DNA of 64,000 bases, taken from NCBI GenBank assembly GCA_020744425.1, contig JAGMUV010000033.1, forward strand, positions 434,001 through 498,000, in the 5' to 3' direction. The notes beneath the pieces were generated by a model. That model ran no database searches, had not been told where the DNA came from, and worked only from the letters and a program-made list of their open reading frames with translations. The translations under genes and the position numbers were made by a program. Below are positions 1 through 10,027 of this stretch, piece after piece; position 1 is the stretch's first letter; each line of letters opens with the position of its first letter. This DNA is from Dactylonectria macrodidyma (lineage: Eukaryota; Ascomycota; Sordariomycetes; Hypocreales; Nectriaceae).

Positions 1-2
1 TC

Positions 3-1925
3 ATCCAACGCTTCGATAAGGACCATTTTCAGAGACTGCTTCTCGAATGGGTGGTCGATGCCAACATCTCGTTTCGCCAGCCCGAGCATTGTAGGCTTCG
101 ACGCATATTCGAATACCTGAACCCATCGGTTGCAGCGACGAATGCTCATATCTCCCACGATACTGTTCGAAGACGAATTGTCGACCTTCATCTCCGACAA
201 AAGACACGCATAATCGACCACCTGAAGAGCTTCCCAGGTCAAATCCATATTGCATTCGATGGCTGGCGCTCAAGGAATCGGCACGCTCTATATGGGATTG
301 TCTGTTTTTATATTGATAAAAATGGAGTCCCATCCAAGCTCGTCCTGGGCTTGCCGGAGCTGAAGATTTCGCACTCGGGGGAGAATATTGCAGCCCAGAT
401 CCTCGAGATCCTAGAGAGCTATGAGATACTGGACAGGGTGGGGTATATCACACTTGACAATGCTGGCAATATGGATACTGCAACGGAGGAGATTGCAGGG
501 GCGCTGGGTATCGATCCGAAGAAGCGCAGAGTGAGATGCTTCGGCCACGTACTCAACTTGGTGGTTAAGGCCCTACTGTTCGGGCACAAGGCCGATGCTT
601 TCGAAGCAGAGATGGATGGGGAGCCTGGTTTGGATGCTGCCCAGCATGAAATCTGGCGAAAGAAAGGCCCCGTCGGAAAACTCCACAACCTGGTCCATGG
701 GATCCATCGGTCCGACAAGCTGACGTACCGTCTCCGTGCGCTGCAGGAAGAGTTTTTTCGGCATTCAGACAACCCGAAGATTCGAGCAAGGAAACCTGTT
801 GACGTTGTCCTCGATAATCAGACTCGCTGGTTGTCGACTCTCTACATGATGCGGCGGGGCCTTAAGTTGCGGCTGTTTCTCGAAGACCTAGTTGAGAAGG
901 CCACGCTTGAATTCAACAAGGGTTGTCGCAACGGGGTTAGAAGGAGGGAAGAGATGCCCCTCTGTCTCCGAGAGGAGAGTCTTCTTAGCGAGAAAGATTG
1001 GAAAGTTATTGAGTTGATGGACAAGGTGCTCCTTGACTTCGAGGAGGCACTCCGGATGCTTGAAGGCGACGCCCAGAGCCGGGTGCGCAAAGGCGGCCGT
1101 ATTGAGGCATACGGCAATATGTGGGACGTTGCCTCAACGTACGAATTCCTGATGGACAGTCTAGAGGAGTGGAAGGCAACAGCAGAGAACTACCCGGATC
1201 CAGAGCACTTCAGGATAAACATCAACCTGGGATGGGATAAGCTGAACGAGTACTATACGAAGCTGGACGAAACGCCAGCGTACTATGCTTCCGCCATCCT
1301 AAATCCAGTCTCACGCTGGGGATATTTCGAGAATACGTGGACCGACAAAGCACAGCTGCCATGGCTGCAGGAGGCAAAAAGAATTGTGAAGGGGCTGTGG
1401 GACGAACAGTACAAGTCACTGCCGGCTCATTCGACGGCGGATGAAGAACCTCCGTTCAAACGATTAAAGGTAATGAGTGCGCTCGAGCGACACCGAGCCC
1501 ACAGGACTTCTTCGCTGCCAGGCAGATGTTCTTCTTTGGAAAGTTCACTGAACGCAGACCATGACGAATATGACCACTGGCTGTCGAGTCCCGACGCTAA
1601 GAACGACCCGCTTGTCACCGATCCTATCCAGTATTGGTGGGAGAGACGGAAAGATTACCCTCGGCTGTCGCGAATGGCTCTCGACTTGCTGTCGGTGCCG
1701 CCTATGTCCGCAGAGTGCGAGCGTTTGTTTAGTGTTGCTGGGCAAATGGTGTCACCGCTGCGAACTCGACTGGAGGCTAGCACGATAGGGATAACACAGA
1801 CACTAAGATCGTGGGTGCGAAATGGCCTAATCGACGCGGCGGATACGTTGATTGATGTGTCAGGAGAGGTTGGGAACAGCATTATATGGCAGGTAGAGGA
1901 GGATGACCAAGACGCTGGGGAGTAA
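3..1925 (+). CDS. hAT-family transposase, 5' end outside window
   Basis: DDE transposase of the hAT superfamily, which cuts and pastes its own element. The frame is open from base 3, so the N-terminus (normally with a BED zinc finger) lies to the left of the window. Visible in order are the start of the RNase H-like core near base 450 (LDNAGNMD), the RCFGHVLNLVVKALL block near 535, NQTRW near 815, and the C-terminal hAT dimerisation block SAECERLFSVAGQMVSPLRT near 1705-1770. The frame has no stop or shift before the natural TAA, so at least this part could be functional. About 150 bp downstream it meets a Ty3 integrase ORF, which suggests one element inserted into the other. The family call is secure. 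Activity and full length cannot be judged here. Confidence 0.9.
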   Translation: MQRFDKDHFQRLLLEWVVDANISFRQPEHCRLRRIFEYLNPSVAATNAHISHDTVRRRIVDLHLRQKTRIIDHLKSFPGQIHIAFDGWRSRNRHALYGIVCFYIDKNGVPSKLVLGLPELKISHSGENIAAQILEILESYEILDRVGYITLDNAGNMDTATEEIAGALGIDPKKRRVRCFGHVLNLVVKALLFGHKADAFEAEMDGEPGLDAAQHEIWRKKGPVGKLHNLVHGIHRSDKLTYRLRALQEEFFRHSDNPKIRARKPVDVVLDNQTRWLSTLYMMRRGLKLRLFLEDLVEKATLEFNKGCRNGVRRREEMPLCLREESLLSEKDWKVIELMDKVLLDFEEALRMLEGDAQSRVRKGGRIEAYGNMWDVASTYEFLMDSLEEWKATAENYPDPEHFRININLGWDKLNEYYTKLDETPAYYASAILNPVSRWGYFENTWTDKAQLPWLQEAKRIVKGLWDEQYKSLPAHSTADEEPPFKRLKVMSALERHRAHRTSSLPGRCSSLESSLNADHDEYDHWLSSPDAKNDPLVTDPIQYWWERRKDYPRLSRMALDLLSVPPMSAECERLFSVAGQMVSPLRTRLEASTIGITQTLRSWVRNGLIDAADTLIDVSGEVGNSIIWQVEEDDQDAGE

Positions 1926-2077
1926 GCGTTGTGGGTCTCGGCGCGCGTGTTCGGTTCAACCTCTTCAATTCAACGCCATCAATTCAATTTGGAGATGCGG
2001 TGGTTCAACTCCACGGGCCAAATGCTGAGTAAGCTGTCAACGCAACGCAACGCGGGGTCGAAATTGATGGAATTGAA
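1926..2077. repeat. probable hAT 3' terminal region and hAT/Ty3 junction
   Basis: AT-rich words CAATTCAA and CCATCAATT occur in one orientation near 1960-1990. Their complements (TTGATGGAATTGAATTGAT) occur near 2063-2082, immediately before the integrase reading frame. Such subterminal inverted words are common at hAT ends. The exact end and the 8-bp target duplication cannot be fixed because the left end of the element is outside the window. Confidence 0.4.
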
Positions 2078-3442
2078 TTGATCGCCAGCCTGACCACCAG
2101 CGACGAAGGACTCCTAATGCGCAATAACAAGATCTATGTTCCCCCCGGCATGCACCTGGAATTGATACTGCTGACACATGACGACCTCGCAGCAGGACAC
2201 CAGGGAGTTAGTAAGAGTTTGCGGCGACTCCAAGCCCAGTACTACTGGCCAAATATGAAGAGAGATGTAAAGAGACACATCAAAGTCTGTGAAACATGCC
2301 AACGAACTAAACCTCGGTTACATCGACCCTACGGCTACCTCGCTTCGTTACCCGTGCCTACTCGCCCCTGGGAGGAAATATCGATGGACTTTATTACCGA
2401 CCTCCCCAAAGTTGCTCGAGAAAAGGGCCGCAAGTTCGATAGCATCCTCGTTATCGTCGACCGCTTCACGAAATACAGCTTATTCGTACCGACTACGAAG
2501 CAACTTAACGCTGAAGGACTAGCTACCCTCTTTCTCGAAAAAGTCTTCCAAGACTATGGCCTTCCAAAGGGCATTGTCACTGACCGCGGCTCCCTATTTA
2601 CATCCAAGTACTGGCGAACCTTTTGCAACCTCCTCGCGACTAAGCGGCTACTTAGCACCGCCTTCCACCCCCAGACCGATGGTCAGACAGAACGATTGAA
2701 CCAAACGATCGAACAGTTCCTCCGCTGTTTTGGGAACCAGGAGCAAACGGACTGGATCGACCTACTGCCAATGGCCCAATTCACTTACAACACGAGCAAG
2801 CACTCTTCTATTCGTGAGAGCCCCGCGGAATCGCTACGAGGCTTCACCCCCCGAGGACCTGAACATGCCGATGAACCTCTGCCGATTGTTAGCGCATCTG
2901 CCGAGACACGAAGCAAGCTACTCCACGAGCGACAAGCAACGACTAAGCAGCTACTAAGCAGAGTCCGAGACCAGCAAGCTATCTGGTATAACCGTAAGAG
3001 AACTGCAATGTCATTTGAGGTGGGAGACTTTGTCCTTCTCTCAACAAAAAACATCAAACTGCGGCGACCTAGCAAGAAGCTCGCGGAGAAATACCTGGGA
3101 CCCTACCGCATAACTAAGCGTATCGATAACCACGGACTCGCCTATGAACTCGAGCTACCACCACGATCAAGACTGCATAACGTATTCCATATCTCTAACC
3201 TAGAGAAATGGAACGGTAACGACCCAGCAGCGAGCACGCTGGAAGATAACCCCTTCCTCGATGAAGAAGTCTACGAAATTGAGTCAATACTTGCGCATTG
3301 CGGCCCTAGAAATAACAGGCGTTACCTCGTAAAATGGGTTGGATATGACGAGGCGGAAAATTCGTGGATTGGCAGACGGGACTTCTCAGACACCAGCTAC
3401 CCAGCAGCGTATGAGCAGGACCTCCGCAGCAAGAACATATAA
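2078..3442 (+). CDS. Ty3/gypsy chromovirus integrase with chromodomain (5'-truncated polyprotein)
   Basis: C-terminal part of a Ty3/gypsy Pol polyprotein. It starts with the HHCC zinc-binding region (GHQGVSKSL, then VCETCQRTKP). The DDE integrase core follows, with MDFITDLP, IVTDRGSLFTS and HPQTDGQTERLNQTIEQ giving the two aspartates and the glutamate. At residues about 395-445 there is a chromodomain (YEIESILAHCG, YLVKWVGYDEAENSW), which targets chromoviruses to chromatin. Gag, protease, reverse transcriptase and RNase H are absent from the window. The frame opens with a non-ATG codon right at the hAT junction, so it is a truncated or split element and not a free-standing gene. Family assignment is certain from the motifs. 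The cause of the truncation (hAT insertion) is inference. Confidence 0.92.
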   Translation: MIASLTTSDEGLLMRNNKIYVPPGMHLELILLTHDDLAAGHQGVSKSLRRLQAQYYWPNMKRDVKRHIKVCETCQRTKPRLHRPYGYLASLPVPTRPWEEISMDFITDLPKVAREKGRKFDSILVIVDRFTKYSLFVPTTKQLNAEGLATLFLEKVFQDYGLPKGIVTDRGSLFTSKYWRTFCNLLATKRLLSTAFHPQTDGQTERLNQTIEQFLRCFGNQEQTDWIDLLPMAQFTYNTSKHSSIRESPAESLRGFTPRGPEHADEPLPIVSASAETRSKLLHERQATTKQLLSRVRDQQAIWYNRKRTAMSFEVGDFVLLSTKNIKLRRPSKKLAEKYLGPYRITKRIDNHGLAYELELPPRSRLHNVFHISNLEKWNGNDPAASTLEDNPFLDEEVYEIESILAHCGPRNNRRYLVKWVGYDEAENSWIGRRDFSDTSYPAAYEQDLRSKNI

Positions 3443-3579
3443 CGAAATAATCACCAAACAAAACATATCCGATTGAAGGGGCGGGGGCCAGCCGCAGAGC
3501 CACGCCAGGCTAACCAGGCCTCGAGAAAACGAAGACACCACCAGCGAACCACCAGCGAACCACCAGCAACAACCCAGAC

Positions 3580-4376
3580 TTATTCCTCATCCTCCTCCTC
3601 CTCGTCACTAAGGCAGAGCTCGGCAGGCATGGTGTCGGGACCAACGCGAACAGGCAGCGAGAGAGCTTCGCCCTTGAAGCGACCTTGCAGGAGCAGGATC
3701 TGGGTCAGACAGCGCAAATTGTTGGCGATGTCCATCTGCACCTGGAGGTTAGTTACCTCCAACAGCTGCGCACGAGTAGCGGCCTCGCTGGCCTCTCGAG
3801 CGGCGGCAGCAGCGGCATCAGCGGCGGCGGTGCGGGCGCGGGCAGACTTGTCCCCAAACTTGAGGCGGTGGAGGAGGCGGCGCGCCGGGGTGCGGACGGC
3901 CTGAACGGCCTACCAGCCAGTTAGCAGCGAACCAGTAGCAGCAAGATTGGACATACCGCGGAGTCCAGATACTCGGCCCTGGTGTCGGGGTAGTTCCCGG
4001 CAGCGAGAAAAGAAAAGAAAGAGACCAAAACTGGTCGGTCGGCGCGGGCAAGCTACAGCAAGTCAGCTACGAAACAGCAGCAAGACACAGGCGACTCACG
4101 GGCTCACATGGTTTCCCATTCTTCGAGCAGCGGGAACACTTGGAGGAGGCGGCTATCATCAAATGAGCAAGCGACCTCGCCGCGAGGGAACAGCGAACAT
4201 ACAGCCCGCAGCGGGAGCGCACGACGTCGGGGCCGCAACAGGGGCACCCTTGCGGGCGGTCTTCTCGGGGTTCCACGAGGTGGCAGCGTCGAGGCAGCGT
4301 CGGCAGCAGGAACTAGATCGCTTGAAGTTAGCTGCTAGACCGCTACTAGAAGCACGAGCGAAACATACGACGACAT
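3580..4376 (-). CDS. five-exon cysteine-cluster protein antisense to the Ty3 element
   Basis: Exons 4376-4369, 4312-4203, 4152-4100, 4052-3957 and 3909-3580. Introns are 56, 50, 47 and 47 nt, all GT-AG, with GTATGT or GTGAGT donors and GCTAAC or GCTGAC branch sites in three of them. The spliced length is 597 nt, exactly 199 codons with stop, and phase is kept across all four junctions. The 198-residue product begins MSSSCCRRCLDAATSWNP and has a second cluster CSRCSKNGKPCEP near residue 45. An Ala/Arg-rich probable helix follows, then LQVQMDIANNLRCLTQILLL, and an acidic tail SDEEEEDEE. The Cys clusters suggest metal binding, but the spacing is not a standard Zn2Cys6 domain and I do not recognise the family. 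It lies between the chromodomain stop (3442) and a probable LTR (about 4808), on the opposite strand. Confidence 0.65.
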
Positions 4377-5531
4377 GGCGGCAGCGGCAGGGAGATAAGT
4401 TCGAAGGCTGCAACTAGTTAGCAGCGTTACGCCTTCGGCCCAGCGGCAGCACCACAGCGACTAGCAAAAGGATATATACCGAGAAAGTGTGAGAAGTTGC
4501 AAGAGGGAAAGAGGAACGCCTTAGCCAAACAAACTATCACGAGGGCGTTAAATGCAGCAACGCGCAGTTACCGGCAGGCCGGGCATGAGGACACTGCGAA
4601 ATCGCAGGAGGATTGCTGGGCGCGGGCCGCACCCACGAAAGAAAGGGTGCCTTGTCAGAGGCCAAAAGCCACAAGAAGGGTCTATGGGGCCCTAACTGCA
4701 GAAATCCACCGTCACACAGTGGCGGCCGCGCCTAACAGCCACAAGGTCGCAGCTACGTCGCAGGTTTGCCACAGCTAGCTTTCAGCTAGCAAGTGGCTGA
4801 GGGAGTTATGAAACACGGGCTAAGCGCAACCGGCCGGATCCGAGAGCTCCGACCGGGTTACGAGAGACCCGGCCGGGCCGGAGTCTCAGGATTAAGAAGA
4901 CCAATCAAACTAGCTAGACCTAAGCAGCTAAGCTACAGCTAGCTAGCTAGGGTATTGGAAGGAGGGATACTAGACCTGGCTATAAGAAGAGCTACTAGAG
5001 GAAGAAGGCAAAAAGGGGGTCAGAGATCAATACAGTCACCAGCATCATTCCTACTAGCTAGCTGCTATCTTGCAGCGTGTCTGCCCTCTTCACTCCCTTG
5101 TGTGTAACCAGCCCTGACAGATGCACCATTTGATCGTAATCACCTGGTCTACGGGTCTCCCCGGATGGCATGACGATGAAGATGAGGGATCAGGAGCTTA
5201 GGAAACGACAGGTTCTTACACGGAGTCCTTACATGATATATAATACCAAGAATGGCCATGGCACTGGATCAGTACGTAGATAATGCAGTAGTAGTAATAG
5301 CTTCCCGGCCCGCGGACACACGGCCTTCGGCTGAGGCTACCCCATGCGCCCCATCGCCGCTCCAATGTGCATCGGGTGACGTAGTATTTTAACGTATCAG
5401 TATCAATCAGTAATCAGTACTGATTGATAACTGACTGCTTGTTGGGACCTCTGGATATAAGCGATGTTGCTTTTATGCTCACGATCTCGCTGTCAATGCG
5501 GTGCCTCAAAACTTAGGGGGTCTCACAGGTA
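4377..5531 (+). repeat. probable 3' region and LTR of the Ty3 element
   Basis: No convincing gene. Near 4795 a purine-rich stretch (GGCTGAGGGAG) is followed by TATGAAACACGGGC, which looks like a polypurine tract and LTR start. A TATA-like GGCTATAAGAAG lies at about 4977 and pyrimidine-rich promoter-proximal sequence at 5080-5110. The LTR 3' end is not resolved (candidates near 5120 and 5225). GCTAGC/TAGCTAGC words are frequent at 4770-4945 and 5050. A perfect palindrome AATCAGTACTGATT lies at 5412-5425. The 5' LTR needed for proof is not in the window. Confidence 0.35.
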
Positions 5532-7560
5532 CTACGAAGGCCAGGGGATGGTCGATTCTGAGACCCCCAAGATCGATAGATGTAGCTCAGGTGGTCTCGT
5601 CACACAAAACAAAAGCTCCCGCCTCCACCCAAACCACTTTGCCATTCTCTTACCTATGATCCGTAACAGAACTGGATCGATCTTGTCAACAGGATGTGGC
5701 TTGTGAAAGACGATCCTGCCTCCCCCTTCGGACAACTTCTTAAATGCCACTGCCGAGCCGCTGTTGTTCCTCGCAGTAAATCCCGCATCAATCATGGCGT
5801 GAATAAATCGATCCCACAACACGTCCTTGACAACGTCATCTTTGTCGGGGAACATGAGCTGAAAACCTCCAAGGATTGCCTCGTTACTTCAATGGCCGTA
5901 CCTTTGGTCGACTCGGTGGGTTCTCCGTGAGCACCTGGAACATTGTCTCGTAGCTCTGCGGTATCATCGGCAGAGTCCCCTTGCCCTCCCCGTGTTTTAG
6001 CTTTTTCTCGGCGCGTAACAATCGTTGACGACACGGGTCTGGGTTCAGCCTCGTAGAAGAAACTGGCAATGGCCTGTCGCTCATCAACTCTACGGATGGC
6101 GGCGAGGATCTCAGCCTCCGCCCGTTGTTCCTGTTGCAGATACTCTGCACTTAGGTTCGCTGAAACGACTTCAAGAAGACTACCGACCTCTGCTAGACTG
6201 AAAGCAGAACCACCAAATTCCTCTCTGACTGTTCCTCTAATCGGTTCCCAGAATTTCTCGAGGGCAATGCGAAGCGCCCGAGACTGCGCAAGCCAATCAG
6301 CATTTTTCAGACCTGTTAGTAGCTTTGCAAGGTAGAAGTCCCGAATAAGCGACGTCCCGATATGTTGGAGAAGGCCAAGGTCCTCTTTGTAACTTTTGGA
6401 ACGTCGCGGCTTCCAAGACTCCCTGCCTTCTGTGGCTCTGACTTCCTGGACTATTCTCGCTGCATTCTGTGGCCTGTAGAAACGGACGGCTCGAAGCATT
6501 TCATTGCAGATTGAGAGGTCCGATAGTGTCTGGTAGACGACTTCGTCAAGCCTTTTCCTCTCGGACGGGTTGCCGAACAGATGGTCCCGCAGCATTGCGA
6601 AGAGCATCACATGATCAAAGGCCCTTTGGTCGTCAGGCTTTGCTCGCAACTGAACCAGACACCAGTCAAGGGGGTCCTCGGTAAGCGCCTCCTGTATGTT
6701 TACAGACGCCTCTCATTTCAGGAAGCCAATTATATTGGGCAAGTTCGCATCAGGCTCGAGATTCCAGTGTTTCTGGAGGCCCGGAACAAACGGTAGTAGT
6801 TCCTTCAGGCGACTTGACCTATATATGACCTGGTTAACAAGGAGAAGCTCAAAGGCACCGAAAGCTTTGTCATAACGGATCGGCAAAGGTATGCTGGGAT
6901 ATATGCTATCGCGAAATCTCTTGCGCATCGCATCCACATGCCTGCACTCCATTTCAATCCATCGCCACCAATGGTGATTCAGGATCTCAGTGCGAATGCG
7001 CTGGGCAAGCAGCACGGCTTTATGGGGCTCCGAGGCCTTCTTGAAGATCTCAGTTGCGAACACGATCTTCAGATGTCTCTTCATGTATGCAGCATCGCAC
7101 TGCAGGTACCAGAGATGATCTCCCGTTTCATCCAGTCGAGTCTTGGCGAGCGTGAGCAGGTAGTTGCTGTCGAGTTCTAGCCGTTGTGAGAAGGCTTAGT
7201 TCGTCTAGGGAGACCACAACTCTATGACGCCCGTCTCTCGAAAAGCTTCGTGGCTGACAAGGTCTCACCATTTCTCAACTCGAGGGGGTTGTGAAGGGTC
7301 TACACCGTCGAGGATCCTTTCCATGATACTGCAGAGGACCCCCATAAGGTATACCTGCGCTTCAAGAACCAGCATGGCCCTGGGAAATCCAAGAGTAGGT
7401 ATCAGCTCGATGGGCGGCCTTTTCTTCCCAGTCGACCATGTTACGAGGCGACCACCTGTCAAGCTCCGGAGACCTTCGCTTACTGTTGGATGTCAAGGGC
7501 AAGGATCACAACCATCGTGAATAGCTTCACGGTCAGCGTGAACGCTACACCATCACTAAC
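5532..7560 (-). pseudogene. pseudogene of a large conserved fungal hypothetical-protein family
   Basis: One protein can be followed through a single frame that contains several stops. From the 5' side: a probable TGA near 7500; RPPIELIPTLGFPRAMLVLE at about 7400; VEKW then TGA at about 7265; ELWSP then TAG and TAA near 7200; YLLTLAKTRLDETGDHLWYL at about 7120; PNIIGFLK then TGA at 6713-6715; DWCLVQLRAKPDDQRAFDHV at about 6640. Near 5858 the frame shifts by one base (SLEVF continues as LMFPDKDDVVKDV in the next frame). The C-terminus holds WDRFIHAMIDAGF and VFHKPHPVDKIDP...GKRMAKWFGW, typical of a multicopy fungal family of unknown function. The stops are of kinds produced by C-to-T change (CGA to TGA, CAG to TAG, CAA to TAA). 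Function is unknown and the gene is almost certainly dead. Confidence 0.75.
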
Positions 7561-7564
7561 GACA

Positions 7565-8254
7565 GGCAACAGCCTGGTGCCTATGAGATCGGCAGACTGA
7601 ACACAGGTATAAGAGACCGACTTTCGCCGCTCCTTTTAGATAGGGAGGCTCAGGCTTTTAGTCCTCAATCAACACTGATCTTTTGTTCAATGTCTGCATT
7701 TGTGTATCGGTGCTAGGTTGACACCACCCCGTCATTAAGTCAAGCATCCTTGCTGGGCACCCTTAGAGGCCAAGATGACAGAGGCTTGTATGTTGAGCGG
7801 GCGGGTAGTATCGCCGCCCACACCAGAGCTGTAAAGTGAGGATTGAAGGTGCCTTTGTTAGTGCTTTTTCAGATGACGAGATTACTGGACCCCTGCTCGA
7901 CCGGATGCTAAACCAATTGGTAATGTGCACCACCGATGTACCTTTCACCGCCATTTTCTACCCAGTCTGGTAGCAGCCCGATAGGCAGCGACGCATTGAG
8001 GGTGTGCGGGGCTAGGCGGTGAGCGCATGTTTGGTATAAACTGCGCCCACCTTCCATCGAATACATCGCTTTCCTCGTTCCCGGTTTAAAAGCAAACCTC
8101 TTCAGTTCCAGGAGTTATTCGAGACGAGTGCGTTCATTGCAGGCCTCTACAATACGATCAATCAGTGTATTTGGTGAAAAAGTACTCCGCCTTGGTAAGA
8201 ATCCATACAGGCTCAGGGCTGACTGTTGACTAAATTATTTTCCCCCAGGTCAAT
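7565..8254 (+). promoter_or_regulatory. intergenic region with promoter and 5'-UTR intron of the BTB gene
   Basis: No gene seen in 7565-8030. A TATA-like TATAAA lies at 8035-8040. A clean 54-nt intron sits at 8195-8248 (donor GTAAGA, branch GACTAA, acceptor CCCCCAG), 21 bp before the first ATG of the BTB gene, so it would be spliced from the 5' UTR. Confidence 0.5.
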
Positions 8255-8269
8255 TTGTTTACCTCCATT

Positions 8270-9515
8270 ATGCCGCCATTATCTTACGAAGTTGACCCAC
8301 AAGCGGATGTGAAATTGATTCTTCAAGAAGCAAATACACAAATACTCCTGCCTTTGGCTACTTCAATAAGTCTTATGACCACAGAATGCAGCCAGACTTC
8401 CGCGAAGCTCAAAATGTCACTTTCAAAATCACCTTGTCTTTTCTCCACGACTACGACGGCGGCATCAAACTTGTTTCAACCTTTGACAACTACCACGACG
8501 GCGGCATCAAACCCGTTCCAACCTTCGACGACCTCTACAGGTGTAACCAATGGCTTGGGTGGCGCCACTGACCCACTTATCAGTGCGTGGAGCGCTCTCC
8601 ATTTCCAGCTGGAAGACGATAGTTCCAGGCGGACTAAGATTCGATTCCAAGTGTCTTCGAGACACTTGACGCTTGCTTCTCCTATATTCAGGGCAATGCT
8701 GGACGGGCCATGGAAAGAAGGAACTGCATCCAAGGAATCTCTCCGTTCGATAATGGCGAATACCTGGGATGTGGATGCCTTGTTGATTGTATTAAATATT
8801 ATCCACGGTCATCATCGAAAGGTACCAAAATCTCTTAGTCTAGAGATGCTTACCAAAGTTTCCACTATCGTTGACTACTACAATTGTCACGAAATAGTCG
8901 AAATCTTCGCTGACCGATGGCTGAATGGGATGGCACGGGCACCTCCAGACTATTATGGTCGAGACTCCACTCTCTTTTTATGCGTGGCGTGGGTATTTAG
9001 ATGGTCTGGACATGTTAAAGCTATGACAGAACTTGCATTGAGACATGGCGAAGGCCCAATCGAGACGCCTGATCTCCCAATCGCAGGGATACTGGGTCAG
9101 TAATTCGAGCTTTGACCTCCTGCCGCAGCTGACGCAATTCTTAGAGAAGATTGATGAAAAGAGACAGGATCTCATTGATCAACTCTTTAACGCGCTCGAC
9201 GATCTTCGTGATTCCCTGTCTAAGGGCGAGGACGTCTGCTCGTACGAATGCTCATCTATGCTGCTCGGCTCACTGGTGAAAGAGATGTACAAAATCAGAC
9301 ACATAAGCCCACCAGCAACAAGACCATATAATGGCTACAGCGTTGCAGGTCTCATGCAAAGGATGTCTGATTTCCGATTACCTGTGTGGTACAGCTTGAA
9401 AGATCTTTCTCCGAAAGGTCGCAATATGCACTGTTGTAATCTTGTGAAAAAGATCCAGCCCATCGTGAGCGATGTGGAGAAGAAGATAACAGACTTCAGA
9501 CTAGAGGATTTCTGA
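8270..9515 (+). CDS. BTB/POZ domain protein, two coding exons
   Basis: BTB/POZ proteins usually mediate dimerisation or act as cullin-3 adaptors. Coding exons are 8270-9095 and 9145-9515. The 49-nt intron has donor GTCAGT, branch GCTGAC and acceptor TTCTTAG, and it joins the segment ending LPIAGIL to EKIDEKRQDLIDQLFNALDDL in phase, as in fungal relatives. The first ATG after the 5'-UTR intron is at 8270. The N-terminus has a PQADVKLIL-type opening, then a Thr-rich insert made by an imperfect tandem repeat of about 39 bp (near 8450-8530: TTTAASNLFQP then TTTAASNPFQP). The BTB core is FQVSSRHLTLASPIFRAML (about residues 128-146) with IVDYYNCHEIVEIFADRWL. The C-terminal part has the CSYECSSMLLG and GYSVAGL blocks seen in this fungal subfamily. 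Partner and role are unknown. Confidence 0.82.
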
Positions 9516-10027
9516 TGCTCCAAGTTGTCTGGAATATCGGAGATTGAATGCACCCTTGGGCTTGCCTGGGCATATCATGAAGGGTACTCGCCAATGGTAT
9601 CTAGACGCTTGTGTATCGGTCCGTGGCTTGGAAGACTACACTTGTTATTGATCGGGGTGTATCATATAAAATACTTCGAACACCCGTTAAGTTGCCAAGG
9701 CAAGGGGCTTAACGGCTGAATATTCAGCCCCAAGGGTAAATACCGTCTACCTGCTATTAAACTCTTCTGGGAGGCCCCCTTTCGACTGTGGCGATAACCA
9801 GCTATCAAAACCACTTCAAACCTGTAGTCAGGGAGTTGACTGATAGACATAGGGGTCCCTCTACCACTTCCTTCCAGGCCCAATCAACTATATACCGTAT
9901 ATCGAGTTCCCCTTTCCCTGTAGCTTATAGGAAAACGTCATTTAGTCAATGTACCGTGGTGGATATGGCGGATCGATCAGCCGCTGAGCCTGACGGCGCT
10001 GTTGGTCAGCAAGGCGCATCTTCATCC
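9516..10027. other. intergenic region holding a palindrome pair at the Helitron 3' side
   Basis: No gene. It contains the hairpins described for the Helitron terminus at 9683-9736 and several further short inverted words (for example TATACCGTATA near 9893). Confidence 0.4.
9683..9736. repeat. two adjacent strong hairpins, probable Helitron 3' terminus
   Basis: The first has a perfect 8-bp stem CCGTTAAG/CTTAACGG around a 16-nt loop. It is followed at once by the perfect 16-bp palindrome GGCTGAATATTCAGCC. Helitrons end with a hairpin close to their 3' end, and these lie about 290 bp beyond the stop codon of the minus-strand Helitron gene. Confidence 0.5.

Noticed and set aside
3473..4778. Plus-strand Ser/Arg/Ala-rich frames over the antisense gene
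   Set aside because: They are complements of the five-exon minus-strand gene, whose splicing and phase are consistent.
5859..5901. Intron (GTACGG to TTTCAG) to explain the frame change in the fungal-family pseudogene
   Set aside because: It would leave the wrong phase. A single-base deletion at about 5858 explains the family sequence on both sides better.
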